From an uncultured Treponema sp. (lineage in GTDB: Bacteria > Spirochaetota > Spirochaetia > Treponematales > Treponemataceae): DNA of 64,000 nucleotides. Below the pieces are notes generated by a model. That model was given only the letters and a program-made list of their open reading frames with translations, was not told where the DNA came from and made no database searches. The first letter of the stretch is position 1; each line of letters opens with the position of its first letter. The DNA lies in contig CALHVG010000050.1 of the NCBI GenBank assembly GCA_938039145.1, forward strand, positions 62,001 through 126,000. The letters run 5' to 3'. A program made the translations under genes and the position numbers. Shown here piece after piece: positions 17,250 to 25,980 of the stretch.

Positions 17250-17723
17250 ATGGTGTTCTATGATTTTAATGTAAAGGCACTTGACGGAACATCGGTTTCG
17301 ATGGGCGATTACAAGGGAAAAATTGTGCTGGTGGTAAACACGGCGACAGAATGTGGTTTTACACCGCAATACGAGGGGCTTCAGGCTCTTTATGATAAAT
17401 TCAAGGAGGAGGGATTTGAGATTCTTGATTTTCCGTGCAACCAGTTTTTAGGACAGGCTCCCGGCTCTAATGAGGAAATTCACAACTTTTGCACGGGACG
17501 ATTCGGAATAAAATTTCCGCAGTTTGCAAAAATCGATGTGAACGGACCGAACGCAGAGCCGCTTTTTACGTTTCTTAAAAAAGAGGCGCGAGGGCGGTTC
17601 GGGTCAAGAATAAAATGGAATTTCACAAAATTCCTTGTCGATAGGAACGGAAAAGTGCTACGGCGATTTGCACCTACCGATCCGCCTGAAAAAATCGAAC
17701 GCATTATAAACGCACTTTTGTAG
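17250..17723 (+). CDS. Glutathione peroxidase-family thiol peroxidase
   Basis: A 157-residue cytoplasmic peroxidase of the GPx family. The motif NTATECGFTPQYEGLQ has the peroxidatic residue as ordinary Cys35, not selenocysteine. DFPCNQF supplies the Gln, and KWNFTKFLVD the Trp and Asn of the catalytic tetrad. The second Cys in the FPCNQF region lies where many bacterial enzymes of this type use thioredoxin as reductant. It probably detoxifies H2O2 or lipid peroxides. RBS AAGGGG precedes ATG 17250. A hairpin follows the stop. Confidence 0.93.
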   Translation: MVFYDFNVKALDGTSVSMGDYKGKIVLVVNTATECGFTPQYEGLQALYDKFKEEGFEILDFPCNQFLGQAPGSNEEIHNFCTGRFGIKFPQFAKIDVNGPNAEPLFTFLKKEARGRFGSRIKWNFTKFLVDRNGKVLRRFAPTDPPEKIERIINALL

Positions 17724-17804
17724 GCTAAAAATGCAAGTTTTTGCAAATTGACGGATTTGCGCACTTTTTGAAACACAAGCGAAAAATCGCTTTAATAAAT
17801 GAGG

Positions 17805-17835
17805 CTGTCCAGAAGTCGGTTACTTTTTCGGACAG
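17805..17835 (+). terminator. Hairpin after the peroxidase gene (member of a small repeat family)
   Basis: CTGTCC (17805-17810) pairs with GGACAG (17830-17835), with AAGT/ACTT inside, followed by TTTCTTAG. It may end the peroxidase transcript. The same layout with other arm sequences recurs at 19163-19192 and 19218-19248. Confidence 0.45.
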
Positions 17836-17931
17836 TTTCTTAGACGGATTTTACGGCCGCTAATTTTTGCGACTGAAAACAAATATTACATTTTTATGTA
17901 ACTTATCACAGCTATAGGATATTTTTATCGT

Positions 17932-19143
17932 ATGAATTCAGTAGATTTTACAAACATTGGTCTATTTACATCGTTCCTGCAAGGAATCTTCAGTTTCGCA
18001 TCTCCATGCGTATTACCCCTTCTTCCCGTTTATTTCAGCTACCTTTCAGGCGGCGGCGAAATCGGAAAAAACGGCGAAGCCAATTTTAACAGACGCAAAG
18101 TCATAGTGAACACACTTTTCTTTGCGCTGGGAATCGGAGCGACATTTTTCATTCTTGGATTGGGAGCGTCGGCATTCGGAAAATTCATCGCAAAAAACAC
18201 CACGATATTTTCCATAATCGGCGGACTTCTCATAATCGCATTCGGGCTTTTGCAGCTCGGGCTTTTCGGTTCAAACTCGTTCTTGCAAAGGGAAAGACGG
18301 CTTCCTCTGAATATGTCAAAATTGCAGGCATCTCCGATTACCGCCCTTCTGCTTGGATTTGTGTTCAGTTTTGCATGGACTCCGTGCGTCGGTCCTGCCC
18401 TCGCCTCGATTCTTGTGCTTACGTCGGACGCGGCAACAAGAACGAACGGAATGATATACATTCTTTTTTATACGCTTGGATTTGCACTGCCTTTCGTAGT
18501 AACGGGAATTTTCGTGTCGTCAATGTTGAATTTCTTCAGAAAACACAAAGGAATCGTAAAATGGACTGCAAGAATCGGCGGTCTTCTTATGGTCGGAATC
18601 GGGCTTTTCATGACAATAAGCGGAATCGTTTCTATCAAGAAAAAGCAGGCGGCTGAAAACGCTTCGAACAAAGTCATGGTTTCGCAAAAAAAGCGGCAGG
18701 CTCCGCCCGCCCCCGAATTCTCGCTTTACGACCAATACGGAGTTCAGTGGACGCTTTCGGAACTCAAGGGAAAAGCGGTGATTCTTAATTTTTGGGCGAC
18801 ATGGTGTCCGCCGTGCAGGCAGGAAATGCCGCATTTTCAAAGTGTGTTCGAAGAAATTATGGAAAATCCCGATTCCAACGTACTCATTCTTTCGGTTGCG
18901 ACTCCGGGTCTTTACCGTGAAAAAGAAGTGCCGGACATAATAAAATTCCTTGAGGCAAATGGATATTCGTATCCGTGCCTGATGGATCACAGCGGAATCG
19001 TCCCCGAGAAATATCACATATCGGCGTTCCCGACAACATACCTGATAAACGGAAATGGAGAAATTCAGAACGTCATCGTGGGTGGAATTTCCGAAGGAAG
19101 GCTAAAAGCGTTGGTTGATGAAGGGTTAAATTCTTTGAACTAG
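17932..19143 (+). CDS. CcdA-type membrane thiol transporter fused to TlpA-like thioredoxin
   Basis: A 403-residue fusion. Residues 1-230 form the six-helix CcdA/DsbD transmembrane unit: ASPCVLPLLPVYFSYLSGG carries the first redox Cys and FAWTPCVGPALASI the second. After a short linker (QKKRQAPPAPEF) comes a thioredoxin domain of the TlpA/ResA kind with NFWATWCPPCRQEMPHF. CcdA takes electrons from cytoplasmic thioredoxin and hands them across the membrane; the fused domain would be the first acceptor on the outside. It would keep exported thiols or methionine/peroxide repair systems reduced. Its place next to a thiol peroxidase fits oxidative stress defence. Start ATG 17932 has only a weak RBS. 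Confidence 0.92.
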   Translation: MNSVDFTNIGLFTSFLQGIFSFASPCVLPLLPVYFSYLSGGGEIGKNGEANFNRRKVIVNTLFFALGIGATFFILGLGASAFGKFIAKNTTIFSIIGGLLIIAFGLLQLGLFGSNSFLQRERRLPLNMSKLQASPITALLLGFVFSFAWTPCVGPALASILVLTSDAATRTNGMIYILFYTLGFALPFVVTGIFVSSMLNFFRKHKGIVKWTARIGGLLMVGIGLFMTISGIVSIKKKQAAENASNKVMVSQKKRQAPPAPEFSLYDQYGVQWTLSELKGKAVILNFWATWCPPCRQEMPHFQSVFEEIMENPDSNVLILSVATPGLYREKEVPDIIKFLEANGYSYPCLMDHSGIVPEKYHISAFPTTYLINGNGEIQNVIVGGISEGRLKALVDEGLNSLN

Positions 19144-19162
19144 AAGGCTTTACAAAACGGGC

Positions 19163-19248
19163 GTGTCTAAAAAGCGATTAATTTCCGGACACACCGTAGA
19201 GCCTAAAATCAAGAAAACTGTTCAAAATCTGAAATTTTGGAACAGCCC
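19163..19248. repeat. Two further hairpins of the 17805 type
   Basis: GTGTCT and GGACAC (19163-19192) and CTGTTCAAAAT and ATTTTGGAACAG (19218-19248) form stems of the same general plan as 17805-17835: a six-base outer arm ending in C, an A-rich inner part and a T-rich return. They lie between the CcdA fusion stop and its terminator. Confidence 0.45.
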
Positions 19249-19261
19249 CTTTATAAAATCG

Positions 19262-19307
19262 AAATGCCCCAAGGCTCGACACAAAGCGAATCTTGGGGCA
19301 TTTTTTT
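19262..19307 (+). terminator. Rho-independent terminator of the CcdA fusion gene
   Basis: AAATGCCCCAAG (19262-19273) is the exact inverse of CTTGGGGCATTT (19292-19303) with a T run at 19301-19307. The run of T on the plus strand shows that it serves the plus-strand gene; the minus-strand gene ends just beyond at 19324. Confidence 0.85.
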
Positions 19308-19323
19308 ATCGATTTGGAGCGGA

Positions 19324-21537
19324 CTACAACCCTCTGTCAAGGCAGAATATTTTGATGTAAAGCCACACACAATCCGAGCCTGCGACCTTGAAAGTATGAA
19401 CTATACCTCTCATTTTACAAAAATCTTCTTTCATTCGTCGCCTGTATTCTATGACCGTCGTGTCTTCCACGCCACCAAAACTGTCCAAGAGCCGTTCTCT
19501 GTCCAGAATTTTAAGAAACTTTTCCCTGTCCCCCTCATAAACAAGGTCGTTTGCCAAGGATTTTATGGCATCGGAATAGCATGATGGGTCAAGAGACGTT
19601 TCAATACACCAGTCGCCGTTTTCAGTAAAATCCGTGATTTTGTCCTCCGTCAGGTTTATCATGAGCGTATACAGAACGGGCTTGTTGAATCCGTGGTTGA
19701 ACTCGCTTATATGCTCTTCGATAAGCCCCGGTTCATTCGTACTTTCTTGAGCGGAATCCAAAATCTCCATTTCAAGCAATTTTTCGAAAGTCTCCGCCGG
19801 AACTGGCTTGGAATAAAAGAAGCCCTGAATGTTGTCGCAACCTATGTTCTTCAGGAACTGAACCTGCCGTTCGTTCTCAACGCCTTCCGCCGTAACCTGA
19901 ATCCCCAGTTCCTGCGCCAAGGAAATCGTATGCTCTATCAGCCGGTTTCCGTCGAATTCCCCGATAAAATCCACAAGGCTCTTGTCAAGCTTCATCGTGT
20001 CGAAATGGAGCATATTCAACGACGCAAGCGAAGAATATCCCGTTCCAAAATCGTCCATGTGAAGCGAAAACCCAAGGGCATGGAATTTATCGATAGCGTC
20101 TTTCACGGATTCCTCGGCAATTGCGGCGGATTCGGTTATTTCGATGGGAACCCATTTCGGCTCGATTCCAATGACTTCCGTTATCCTTTTATACTGGTCG
20201 GCAACGCCCTTGTAATAAAGGCTAGCCCTTGAAAGATTCACCGATATGGGGACAATCCGTTTTCCGCTGTCGAGCCAGTGCTTTTGGAAAATGCATACGT
20301 TCCTGAAAATGTGTTCGTCAAGTTTTCGGATTATGTTGTTTCTCTCAAAGAGCATTATAAAGTCGCTAGGACGAATAATCGTGCCGTCTTCCTTTATCCA
20401 GCGGACAAGAGCTTCCGCCCCGACGATTCGCTTTGTCTTGGGCGTATATTTCGGCTGAAACCATACATTGAACTCTTTTTTCAATATTGCATTCTCAAAA
20501 GAATCTATGAGTTCTTTTTCATGTACCAGCCTGTTTATGTCTTCTTCGTTAAAAAAGGCGTAGTCAATGTCCTGCTGATTTTTTGCGTTGTGCTTTGCGG
20601 TTATCGCCTCATTGTAAGACATTTCGATTTTTTTACCCGGAGACCATTTAGAGATTCCGAAATACGGCTTAATCTGCGGCAAATCCAGGTCAATGGAAAT
20701 TATCATCAGCATCACGGAAATGTCTTTGAGTTTTTCGATTATTTTTTCTTCGTCCGTTGTGGGAATGAAAATTATGTAATGGTCTGCGTTTATGTGCGCA
20801 GCAAGATCGCCTTTGTCTTTGTCGATTGAAAGCAATATACATTCCCAAATGTTTTTTATAACATCATCGCCGCGGGTAACTCCGCATATCGAATTGATTG
20901 CTTTGAACGAATGAATGTCAAGGCATATTATCGAGCCGGGGATTCCCTGTTCCTTGAGTTTTTCCTTGAACTTTATATAGTTGTAGCCGTGCGTAAGCGG
21001 GTCGGAATAAGCGTATTTTTCCAGTTCTTTCTTTATAAGTTCGTCATCGCTTTCCCTAAGTTTGGTGTTGTCTTTTACAATGGAAAGAGCGTAGATTTCG
21101 CCCGCCTCGTTTTTTGTAAGAAGAAAACGTTGATTGAAAAAGATTTTTCTGCCTTTCGCAATCTCCGCCCAGTAATCTATCACCAGCTCTCGCCGACCTT
21201 CCTCATAGATTTCAAGCAAAGTGTCCCTCAAGTTCAGTATGTTCCGGAGCGGTTTTTGAGTAAGGTCGGGAATCATCGTTTTTGACCATCTGTAAACAAA
21301 ATCCGAGAATTTGCACGGAGCAGAAAGCCCAAGATATTCGGGAACGGAGACAAAATTATTCTCATCGTCCCGGAAGAAAAAATCGTTCTCGATTAAGTCC
21401 TTTGATACATTTACATCATAAAATGAAACCGCATCATCCGAAACTATCGCATTCCTAAACTGCGTTTCGTAAAACAAAGCCCTTCGTAACTGCCGCAAAG
21501 AATCGCCTTTAGCCTTCTTTTTATGATCCGTATCCAT
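19324..21537 (-). CDS. PAS-like, degenerate GGDEF, EAL protein with extra C-terminal domain
   Basis: A 737-residue cytoplasmic protein without membrane helices. An N-terminal PAS-like part (about 1-165) leads to a degenerate GGDEF-like domain (CLDIHSFKAINSICG, then HINADHYIIFI in place of GGDEF), then a full EAL domain (AEALVRW, EITESAA, MDDFGTGYSSLASL, IQGFFYSKPV). A further region of about 130 residues after the EAL domain (YTLMINLTEDKITDF onward) resembles the N-terminal part and may be a second PAS-like sensor. c-di-GMP hydrolysis is expected from the intact EAL motifs. Start ATG at 21537. It stands alone between a terminator and a lipoprotein gene. Confidence 0.83.
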   Translation of the reverse strand: MDTDHKKKAKGDSLRQLRRALFYETQFRNAIVSDDAVSFYDVNVSKDLIENDFFFRDDENNFVSVPEYLGLSAPCKFSDFVYRWSKTMIPDLTQKPLRNILNLRDTLLEIYEEGRRELVIDYWAEIAKGRKIFFNQRFLLTKNEAGEIYALSIVKDNTKLRESDDELIKKELEKYAYSDPLTHGYNYIKFKEKLKEQGIPGSIICLDIHSFKAINSICGVTRGDDVIKNIWECILLSIDKDKGDLAAHINADHYIIFIPTTDEEKIIEKLKDISVMLMIISIDLDLPQIKPYFGISKWSPGKKIEMSYNEAITAKHNAKNQQDIDYAFFNEEDINRLVHEKELIDSFENAILKKEFNVWFQPKYTPKTKRIVGAEALVRWIKEDGTIIRPSDFIMLFERNNIIRKLDEHIFRNVCIFQKHWLDSGKRIVPISVNLSRASLYYKGVADQYKRITEVIGIEPKWVPIEITESAAIAEESVKDAIDKFHALGFSLHMDDFGTGYSSLASLNMLHFDTMKLDKSLVDFIGEFDGNRLIEHTISLAQELGIQVTAEGVENERQVQFLKNIGCDNIQGFFYSKPVPAETFEKLLEMEILDSAQESTNEPGLIEEHISEFNHGFNKPVLYTLMINLTEDKITDFTENGDWCIETSLDPSCYSDAIKSLANDLVYEGDREKFLKILDRERLLDSFGGVEDTTVIEYRRRMKEDFCKMRGIVHTFKVAGSDCVWLYIKIFCLDRGL

Positions 21538-21762
21538 AACAAAATAATCCTGAATAAATCTCTATGACTGATATTCTAGCACCAAATTTTTATAAAGAAA
21601 GTCAAGAAAACTGGAAAAATTTAACATTTTTTATATAGATTCTTGGCATAAATCCGACGGATTTTTAAATTTTTCGCAAGGATTTTGCAATCTTTAATGA
21701 AAAAAGAATATGTTGCGTTCGCAAATAAAATGCGGTAAAATTTCGCTTGCATGGAGAATCTT

Positions 21763-22974
21763 ATGAGAAGAAAGTTAATTGCGAGCGCAAGTGCCGTTGT
21801 TTTGTTGATTTTTTCATCCTGCACATTCCAAGAAAAATATGATTATCAAAGAATAATGCAAAAGACGGAATTAAAATCTTTTGAACACCTGGAAAATCCG
21901 TTAATTCTGAGGATGTATATACCGCTTCAGTTCTCTTTGAAAATAAAGCCCGATTCCGTTCATACCAAAGGCTATAAAACGATATATTTAGTCTACGACT
22001 GGAAAAACGATATTTTTCATGATTTTGTATACTCCGATGTTTCCGACCCAATCGAAACTTTTTCGCAAGAATTGAAAGATTCTTCGGCGGTCACAAACCA
22101 TTACTATATCTCCGGAGACAAATCAAAAGTAATCTGCCTGAATCCGTCCGGCGGAAAACCGACAGTAATCCCCATCCCTCAAATAAATGAACATCCCGCT
22201 TATACTTCATGGGGTTTTTCACAATATCAGCCAAGCCGATTCGCCACAGTCTCTTCCCGATATTATGCAAAAAACGCAAGCGGCAAATCGGAAAGATTAG
22301 GTTCGGTTTGGCTTTTGGATGCGGACACCGGATTTTCCCCCAAAAAAATAAACTATTCGGCGTCTTCATCATTTTGTCCGGAATATTTAACCCAAGATTC
22401 GGACGAAAATTTTTGGCTTCTATACGATGACCCGGGACACGCCGAATTAAAAAATCTCTGCCGGCTGAATGTTGCCAGCGAAAAATTTGAACCGCCCATA
22501 GTACAATTAAATAAAGTAGTCAATAAAAATTATAATTACGATTACACATTGAAATGCATAACCCCAGACCATCTGATTTTGGGAAATCATGAAAGCGATT
22601 TGCAGCAATTTATAGTTACGGTAAATAAGTCTACTCACGAGACCAAGAAATGCTATCTTCCTTCGGGATTTTCAAAATATGCGCATGCAGAAATGGTTTT
22701 TGTCAATGGCAAGGTTTATACATTTATCTCGGATAATTCCAAAGCTTCCGTTTATACTTTTGACCCGCATCTTACACAATTTTCCGACAAATTGGCTGAA
22801 ATCGATTCGAATTATCTTTCGGAATATAAAGTCAGAGGGTCAGGGATTTATTTTAGAAAAAGATTCCTTGTGGACGGCAAAATCTCATTGGCTTTCTTTG
22901 ACGTTACAGACCTTTCGATAAAGACAGCAAAAACATTCACAACAGCGACTCTTATGGAAAAATTGGAAGAATAA
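21763..22974 (+). CDS. Putative lipoprotein of unknown function
   Basis: The 403-residue product starts MRRKLIASASAVVLLIFSSC, a lipoprotein signal with lipobox FSSC (Cys20). The frame can also start at ATG 21751, but GGAG at 21753-21756 lies six bases before ATG 21763, which also gives a proper signal sequence. The mature part shows repeated strand-turn patterns (GSVWLLDADTG, FWLLYDDPG, NLCRLNVASEKF) that could form a beta-propeller, as in the lipoprotein at 3778-5025. The family is not recognised. It is followed after four bases by an exported barrel-like protein, so the two are likely one envelope unit. Confidence 0.65.
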   Translation: MRRKLIASASAVVLLIFSSCTFQEKYDYQRIMQKTELKSFEHLENPLILRMYIPLQFSLKIKPDSVHTKGYKTIYLVYDWKNDIFHDFVYSDVSDPIETFSQELKDSSAVTNHYYISGDKSKVICLNPSGGKPTVIPIPQINEHPAYTSWGFSQYQPSRFATVSSRYYAKNASGKSERLGSVWLLDADTGFSPKKINYSASSSFCPEYLTQDSDENFWLLYDDPGHAELKNLCRLNVASEKFEPPIVQLNKVVNKNYNYDYTLKCITPDHLILGNHESDLQQFIVTVNKSTHETKKCYLPSGFSKYAHAEMVFVNGKVYTFISDNSKASVYTFDPHLTQFSDKLAEIDSNYLSEYKVRGSGIYFRKRFLVDGKISLAFFDVTDLSIKTAKTFTTATLMEKLEE

Positions 22975-22978
22975 AGAT

Positions 22979-23557
22979 ATGAAGAAAAAAATATTTATTT
23001 CGGTGATTTTTGTTTTAATCTGTACGTCAGCATTCGCAAGATTTTCGATTAAACAGGAATTCTCCGCTGCAGGCTATATCTTCACAAAAAGCATTGACCC
23101 ATTCACCCCTGAATCAAATTATTTTAAGAGACAATGGACTCCCTTGACGACAAACATAATTTCAACTATGTGGGAATTCGATTCGGGCAACACCGAAAAG
23201 CTGTTCCATTTTTCGATAGGCTCTTTTGCGGGACTCTTTACATACAGATTTCCAATAGGCGTGTCATTCGGATTCAACTGGAAACTTACCGAAATGGGGT
23301 CGTTCCGTCTGGAACTGGACACAAACTTAAAAATAGGACCGGGATTCAATCTAATACACGGGCTTTATTCCGGCGTGTTCTGCATGGCAAGCGCAGATGT
23401 GATATGGATCAAAGCCCGTACAAGACGGGGAATCTTTTGGGGCGGCGGCATATCAACAGATCATCTTTTTAGCTATTCATATTATGAAAAATACGGCCAC
23501 GATTTTTTTCATGAATACTCCATATCCCCACACATACTTGTAGGATTCAAATTTTAA
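22979..23557 (+). CDS. Exported protein, possible small outer-membrane barrel
   Basis: A 192-residue protein with a signal peptide (MKKKIFISVIFVLICTSAFA, cleavage AFA-RF). The mature part alternates aromatic and small residues in strand-length blocks (GVSFGFNWKLTEMGSFRLELDTNL, GIFWGGGISTDHLFSY) and ends ILVGFKF, a terminal Phe typical of outer-membrane beta-barrels. The size would fit an eight-strand barrel. Function unknown. It lies four bases after the lipoprotein gene and 30 bases before the membrane protein at 23588. Confidence 0.6.
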   Translation: MKKKIFISVIFVLICTSAFARFSIKQEFSAAGYIFTKSIDPFTPESNYFKRQWTPLTTNIISTMWEFDSGNTEKLFHFSIGSFAGLFTYRFPIGVSFGFNWKLTEMGSFRLELDTNLKIGPGFNLIHGLYSGVFCMASADVIWIKARTRRGIFWGGGISTDHLFSYSYYEKYGHDFFHEYSISPHILVGFKF

Positions 23558-23587
23558 GAATCATAAATAAATCTCAAGGAGTTTTTT

Positions 23588-24010
23588 ATGACAAATAAAA
23601 AACCGAACATCGGTGTGCGAGACATAATATTTCTCGTGCTAAGTTCCATCTATTTGGTTGGAATCAAAACTTTTTTTAGAGCCTGCGATCCAAAGGAAGA
23701 CGGCTCTTGGATGGTCTGCCATTGGGCAAGCCAAGCAATAATCGCATTCGCAATCGTGATTGCCGCTATTTCAGTGCTGCACCTGATAATGACATCTCCA
23801 TTGGTAAAAGCAGGACTTTCATTGGCATTGATTCCGTGCGTAATCTTGTCCGCAACAGTTCCGGGCGGATTCGTAAAACTTTGCAGAATGACAACCATGA
23901 GATGCCACACGATAACTCGTCCATCCGTGCTTGTGATTTCTATCATTTTTGTGGTTGTTGCTGTAATAGACGTGGTATTTCAGTTCAGGAGTGCAAAAAA
24001 GGCTGACTAG
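23588..24010 (+). CDS. DUF4418-like small membrane protein
   Basis: A 140-residue protein with four hydrophobic helices. Between helices 1 and 2 is FFRACDPKEDGSWMVCHWASQA, and between 3 and 4 KLCRMTTMRCHTITRP, so two Cys/His loops (C...CHW and C...RCH) would face the same side. This arrangement matches the DUF4418 family as I remember it; function unknown, metal or thiol chemistry is conceivable. RBS AAGGAG precedes ATG 23588. In other genomes such proteins can accompany FtsX-type ABC transporters like those at 32024; here they are 8 kb apart, so a link is only a guess. The end overlaps the convergent gene by 26 bases. Confidence 0.6.
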   Translation: MTNKKPNIGVRDIIFLVLSSIYLVGIKTFFRACDPKEDGSWMVCHWASQAIIAFAIVIAAISVLHLIMTSPLVKAGLSLALIPCVILSATVPGGFVKLCRMTTMRCHTITRPSVLVISIIFVVVAVIDVVFQFRSAKKAD

Positions 24011-24398
24011 GATTTATTTTTTTTAGGCAATCCGCCTGAATGACTACAGGATATACGGAGTTTCCTTCCTGCAAATATTCAAGCAACGTTTTCAGCTTGC
24101 CAAAAATATGCCGTTGAATGAACGACGCTTCTTTACATTTCAGGGAATCAAGGAGATTCTGTATATCCGATTTTTCAATTTCACATATCAAAATATCGCC
24201 CTGAAAAAGAGATGAAATTTCATAACTTGCTTTCGGCATAAAAAAAATCGCCGAAGTTTTTTTGTTGTCTTTTACGGCTTTTGCAAGAAGTTCAAGTTTC
24301 TTTTCAAGATGCTTTTTATCATTGCAGTCTTTTATAAAAAGGATTTCGTCGTAGGTATACGCCTCTTCCTTTTCGCTTATGTAAAGTTCCTCCTGCAC
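23985..24398 (-). CDS. Hypothetical cytoplasmic protein downstream of mglC
   Basis: The open frame reaches back to 24452, but those first residues are the terminator hairpin that ends the mgl operon. A GTG at 24398 follows AAGGAG (24409-24414) and is taken as the start, giving 137 residues. The product has no signal or membrane helix; it alternates short helices and strands (YDEILFIKDCND, TSAIFFMPKA, DILICEIEKS, VYPVVIQADCL) like a small alpha/beta domain. No family was recognised. It lies beyond the terminator, so it is expressed by read-through or from its own promoter. Confidence 0.5.
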   Translation of the reverse strand: MQEELYISEKEEAYTYDEILFIKDCNDKKHLEKKLELLAKAVKDNKKTSAIFFMPKASYEISSLFQGDILICEIEKSDIQNLLDSLKCKEASFIQRHIFGKLKTLLEYLQEGNSVYPVVIQADCLKKINPSQPFLHS

Positions 24399-24414
24399 GT
24401 TTATACCGCTCCTT

Positions 24415-24450
24415 AAAAAAACGGGGATTTCCAGCAATTTGGAAATCCCC
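24415..24450 (-). terminator. Rho-independent terminator of the mglBAC operon
   Basis: On the minus strand GGGGATTTCC, an eight-base loop and GGAAATCCCC form a perfect 10-bp stem (24450-24423), followed by G and seven T. It begins 19 bases after the mglC stop. Confidence 0.9.
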
Positions 24451-24468
24451 AAAATGATTCGATATTAT

Positions 24469-25965
24469 TTATTTTCGTTTAAGATACTTTACGCTGTCCA
24501 AGGCAACGGCAGCAATTATTATCAATCCTTTGAAAACAAACTGAAGATTCGTATCGATATGCAAGAATGTAAGACAATATGTAAGAGCTGTAAAAATTAT
24601 TACACCGATTGCCGCTCCGCTTATCTTTCCGATACCTCCGTTGAACGAAATTCCTCCTACAACACAGGCGGCGATTGCATCCATTTCATAGCCTTGTCCT
24701 GTTCCTGCGCTGGCATTGGCACGGAACGCCTCAAGGAACGCTCCGCATCCGTAGAAAATTCCTGCCATGATGAATACGCCCATCGTAACCCAAAAGACAG
24801 ATATTCCGGAAACAGCCGCAGCCTCCGCATTTCCGCCGACAGCGTACATATTCTTTCCGAACTTGGTTTTGTTCCAAATGAACCATGCCACGACAATCGC
24901 GATTGCTGCAGGAATTATCAATTTAGGAAATGTAACGAGTTCTCCGTTCGCCATTCTGCCTATAATCCAGCGGCCGCCGATAGAATCTTTGACTTTTGCG
25001 GCAATCGAACCTACAGGCGTTCCGGTCGTTCCAAAAAATAAAAGACCGTAAATTATAAGCTGCGTTGCCAATGTCGAGACGAACGGATGTATCTTGAGTT
25101 TTGCCGTGAAAAGTCCTGCGAACGCTGAAAAAGTAGTACAAAGAAGTATCGAAAGGAACAGCGCAAGCGCAAGTCGCAATCCCATCGGCATTCCCGTAAA
25201 ATTCCAAGGACCCATGTTGAAAAACTTCACTATGTTCGTTCCCGGATGCAAAATAAGTCCGGTAACAACAGAACCCATGGCTACCATTCGTCCTACGCTC
25301 AAGTCAGTTCCGGCAAGCAAGATAAGACCCGCAACTCCGAGCGCATAGAACATACGAGTAGAAGATTGCTCAAGGATTGTAAAAATATTCGGCAAAGTCA
25401 GAAGGTTTCCCGCTCCAATCGCCGGCGCAACAATTACGCACACAATGAAGAAAACCAAAATCGCAAGATAAAGTCCGTTATCCAGCAAGAATTTGGTTGC
25501 CTTGAAATTGTTCACATAGTTTTTCCATTTCAACTGAACGTCTTCAAGAATGTTCGCTTTTTGATTCCTGATGACTCTGTTTATTTGGATGTGATCGGTA
25601 AACGCCTGCGTACAGACATCTTTGCTGCGGTCAATTTTTGTCTCATACTGATTCTTGGCATCAAAAAGAGCAGACTTCAGTTCGTATGTTGCCGTTTTTT
25701 TATCTTCCGGCGTAGTTGCAGCCAAAATGCGAGCCGCTCCGTCTGCCTTGAGTTTTTTTACGTTGGCGTTATATCCAAGTTTCAGTTCAGAGCGGATTTT
25801 TTTCTGCTCTTCTTCGACCTTGGCAATATAGACCTTCGCCACGGAATTAGAATAGGAAAGCGCCTTTTTCTTCAGTTCCGTGTTCTTGGATTCTTTCCCG
25901 TCGGAAAAAGTTTCCATGTATTCTTTTATTTTTGGATCATCGTACAAAGTATTCAGTTCGTCCAT
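24469..25965 (-). CDS. mglC: Galactose/glucose ABC transporter permease with long cytoplasmic N-terminal extension
   Basis: A 498-residue permease of the BPD_transp_2/MglC type. The membrane part (from about residue 165) has family hallmarks such as GTDLSVGRMVAMGSVVTGLI, KLKIHPFVSTLATQLIIYGL and NGGIGKISGAAIGVIIFTAL. It forms the channel for hexose import with MglA and MglB. Ordinary MglC proteins have about 336 residues; this one carries roughly 160 extra residues in front, strongly charged and predicted by eye as helical or coiled-coil (EEEQKKIRSELKLGYNANVKKL). The extension has no hydrophobic stretch, so it should be cytoplasmic, near MglA. The gene follows mglA after 15 bases. Confidence 0.92.
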   Translation of the reverse strand: MDELNTLYDDPKIKEYMETFSDGKESKNTELKKKALSYSNSVAKVYIAKVEEEQKKIRSELKLGYNANVKKLKADGAARILAATTPEDKKTATYELKSALFDAKNQYETKIDRSKDVCTQAFTDHIQINRVIRNQKANILEDVQLKWKNYVNNFKATKFLLDNGLYLAILVFFIVCVIVAPAIGAGNLLTLPNIFTILEQSSTRMFYALGVAGLILLAGTDLSVGRMVAMGSVVTGLILHPGTNIVKFFNMGPWNFTGMPMGLRLALALFLSILLCTTFSAFAGLFTAKLKIHPFVSTLATQLIIYGLLFFGTTGTPVGSIAAKVKDSIGGRWIIGRMANGELVTFPKLIIPAAIAIVVAWFIWNKTKFGKNMYAVGGNAEAAAVSGISVFWVTMGVFIMAGIFYGCGAFLEAFRANASAGTGQGYEMDAIAACVVGGISFNGGIGKISGAAIGVIIFTALTYCLTFLHIDTNLQFVFKGLIIIAAVALDSVKYLKRK

Positions 25966-25980
25966 GTTAAACCCCTTACA

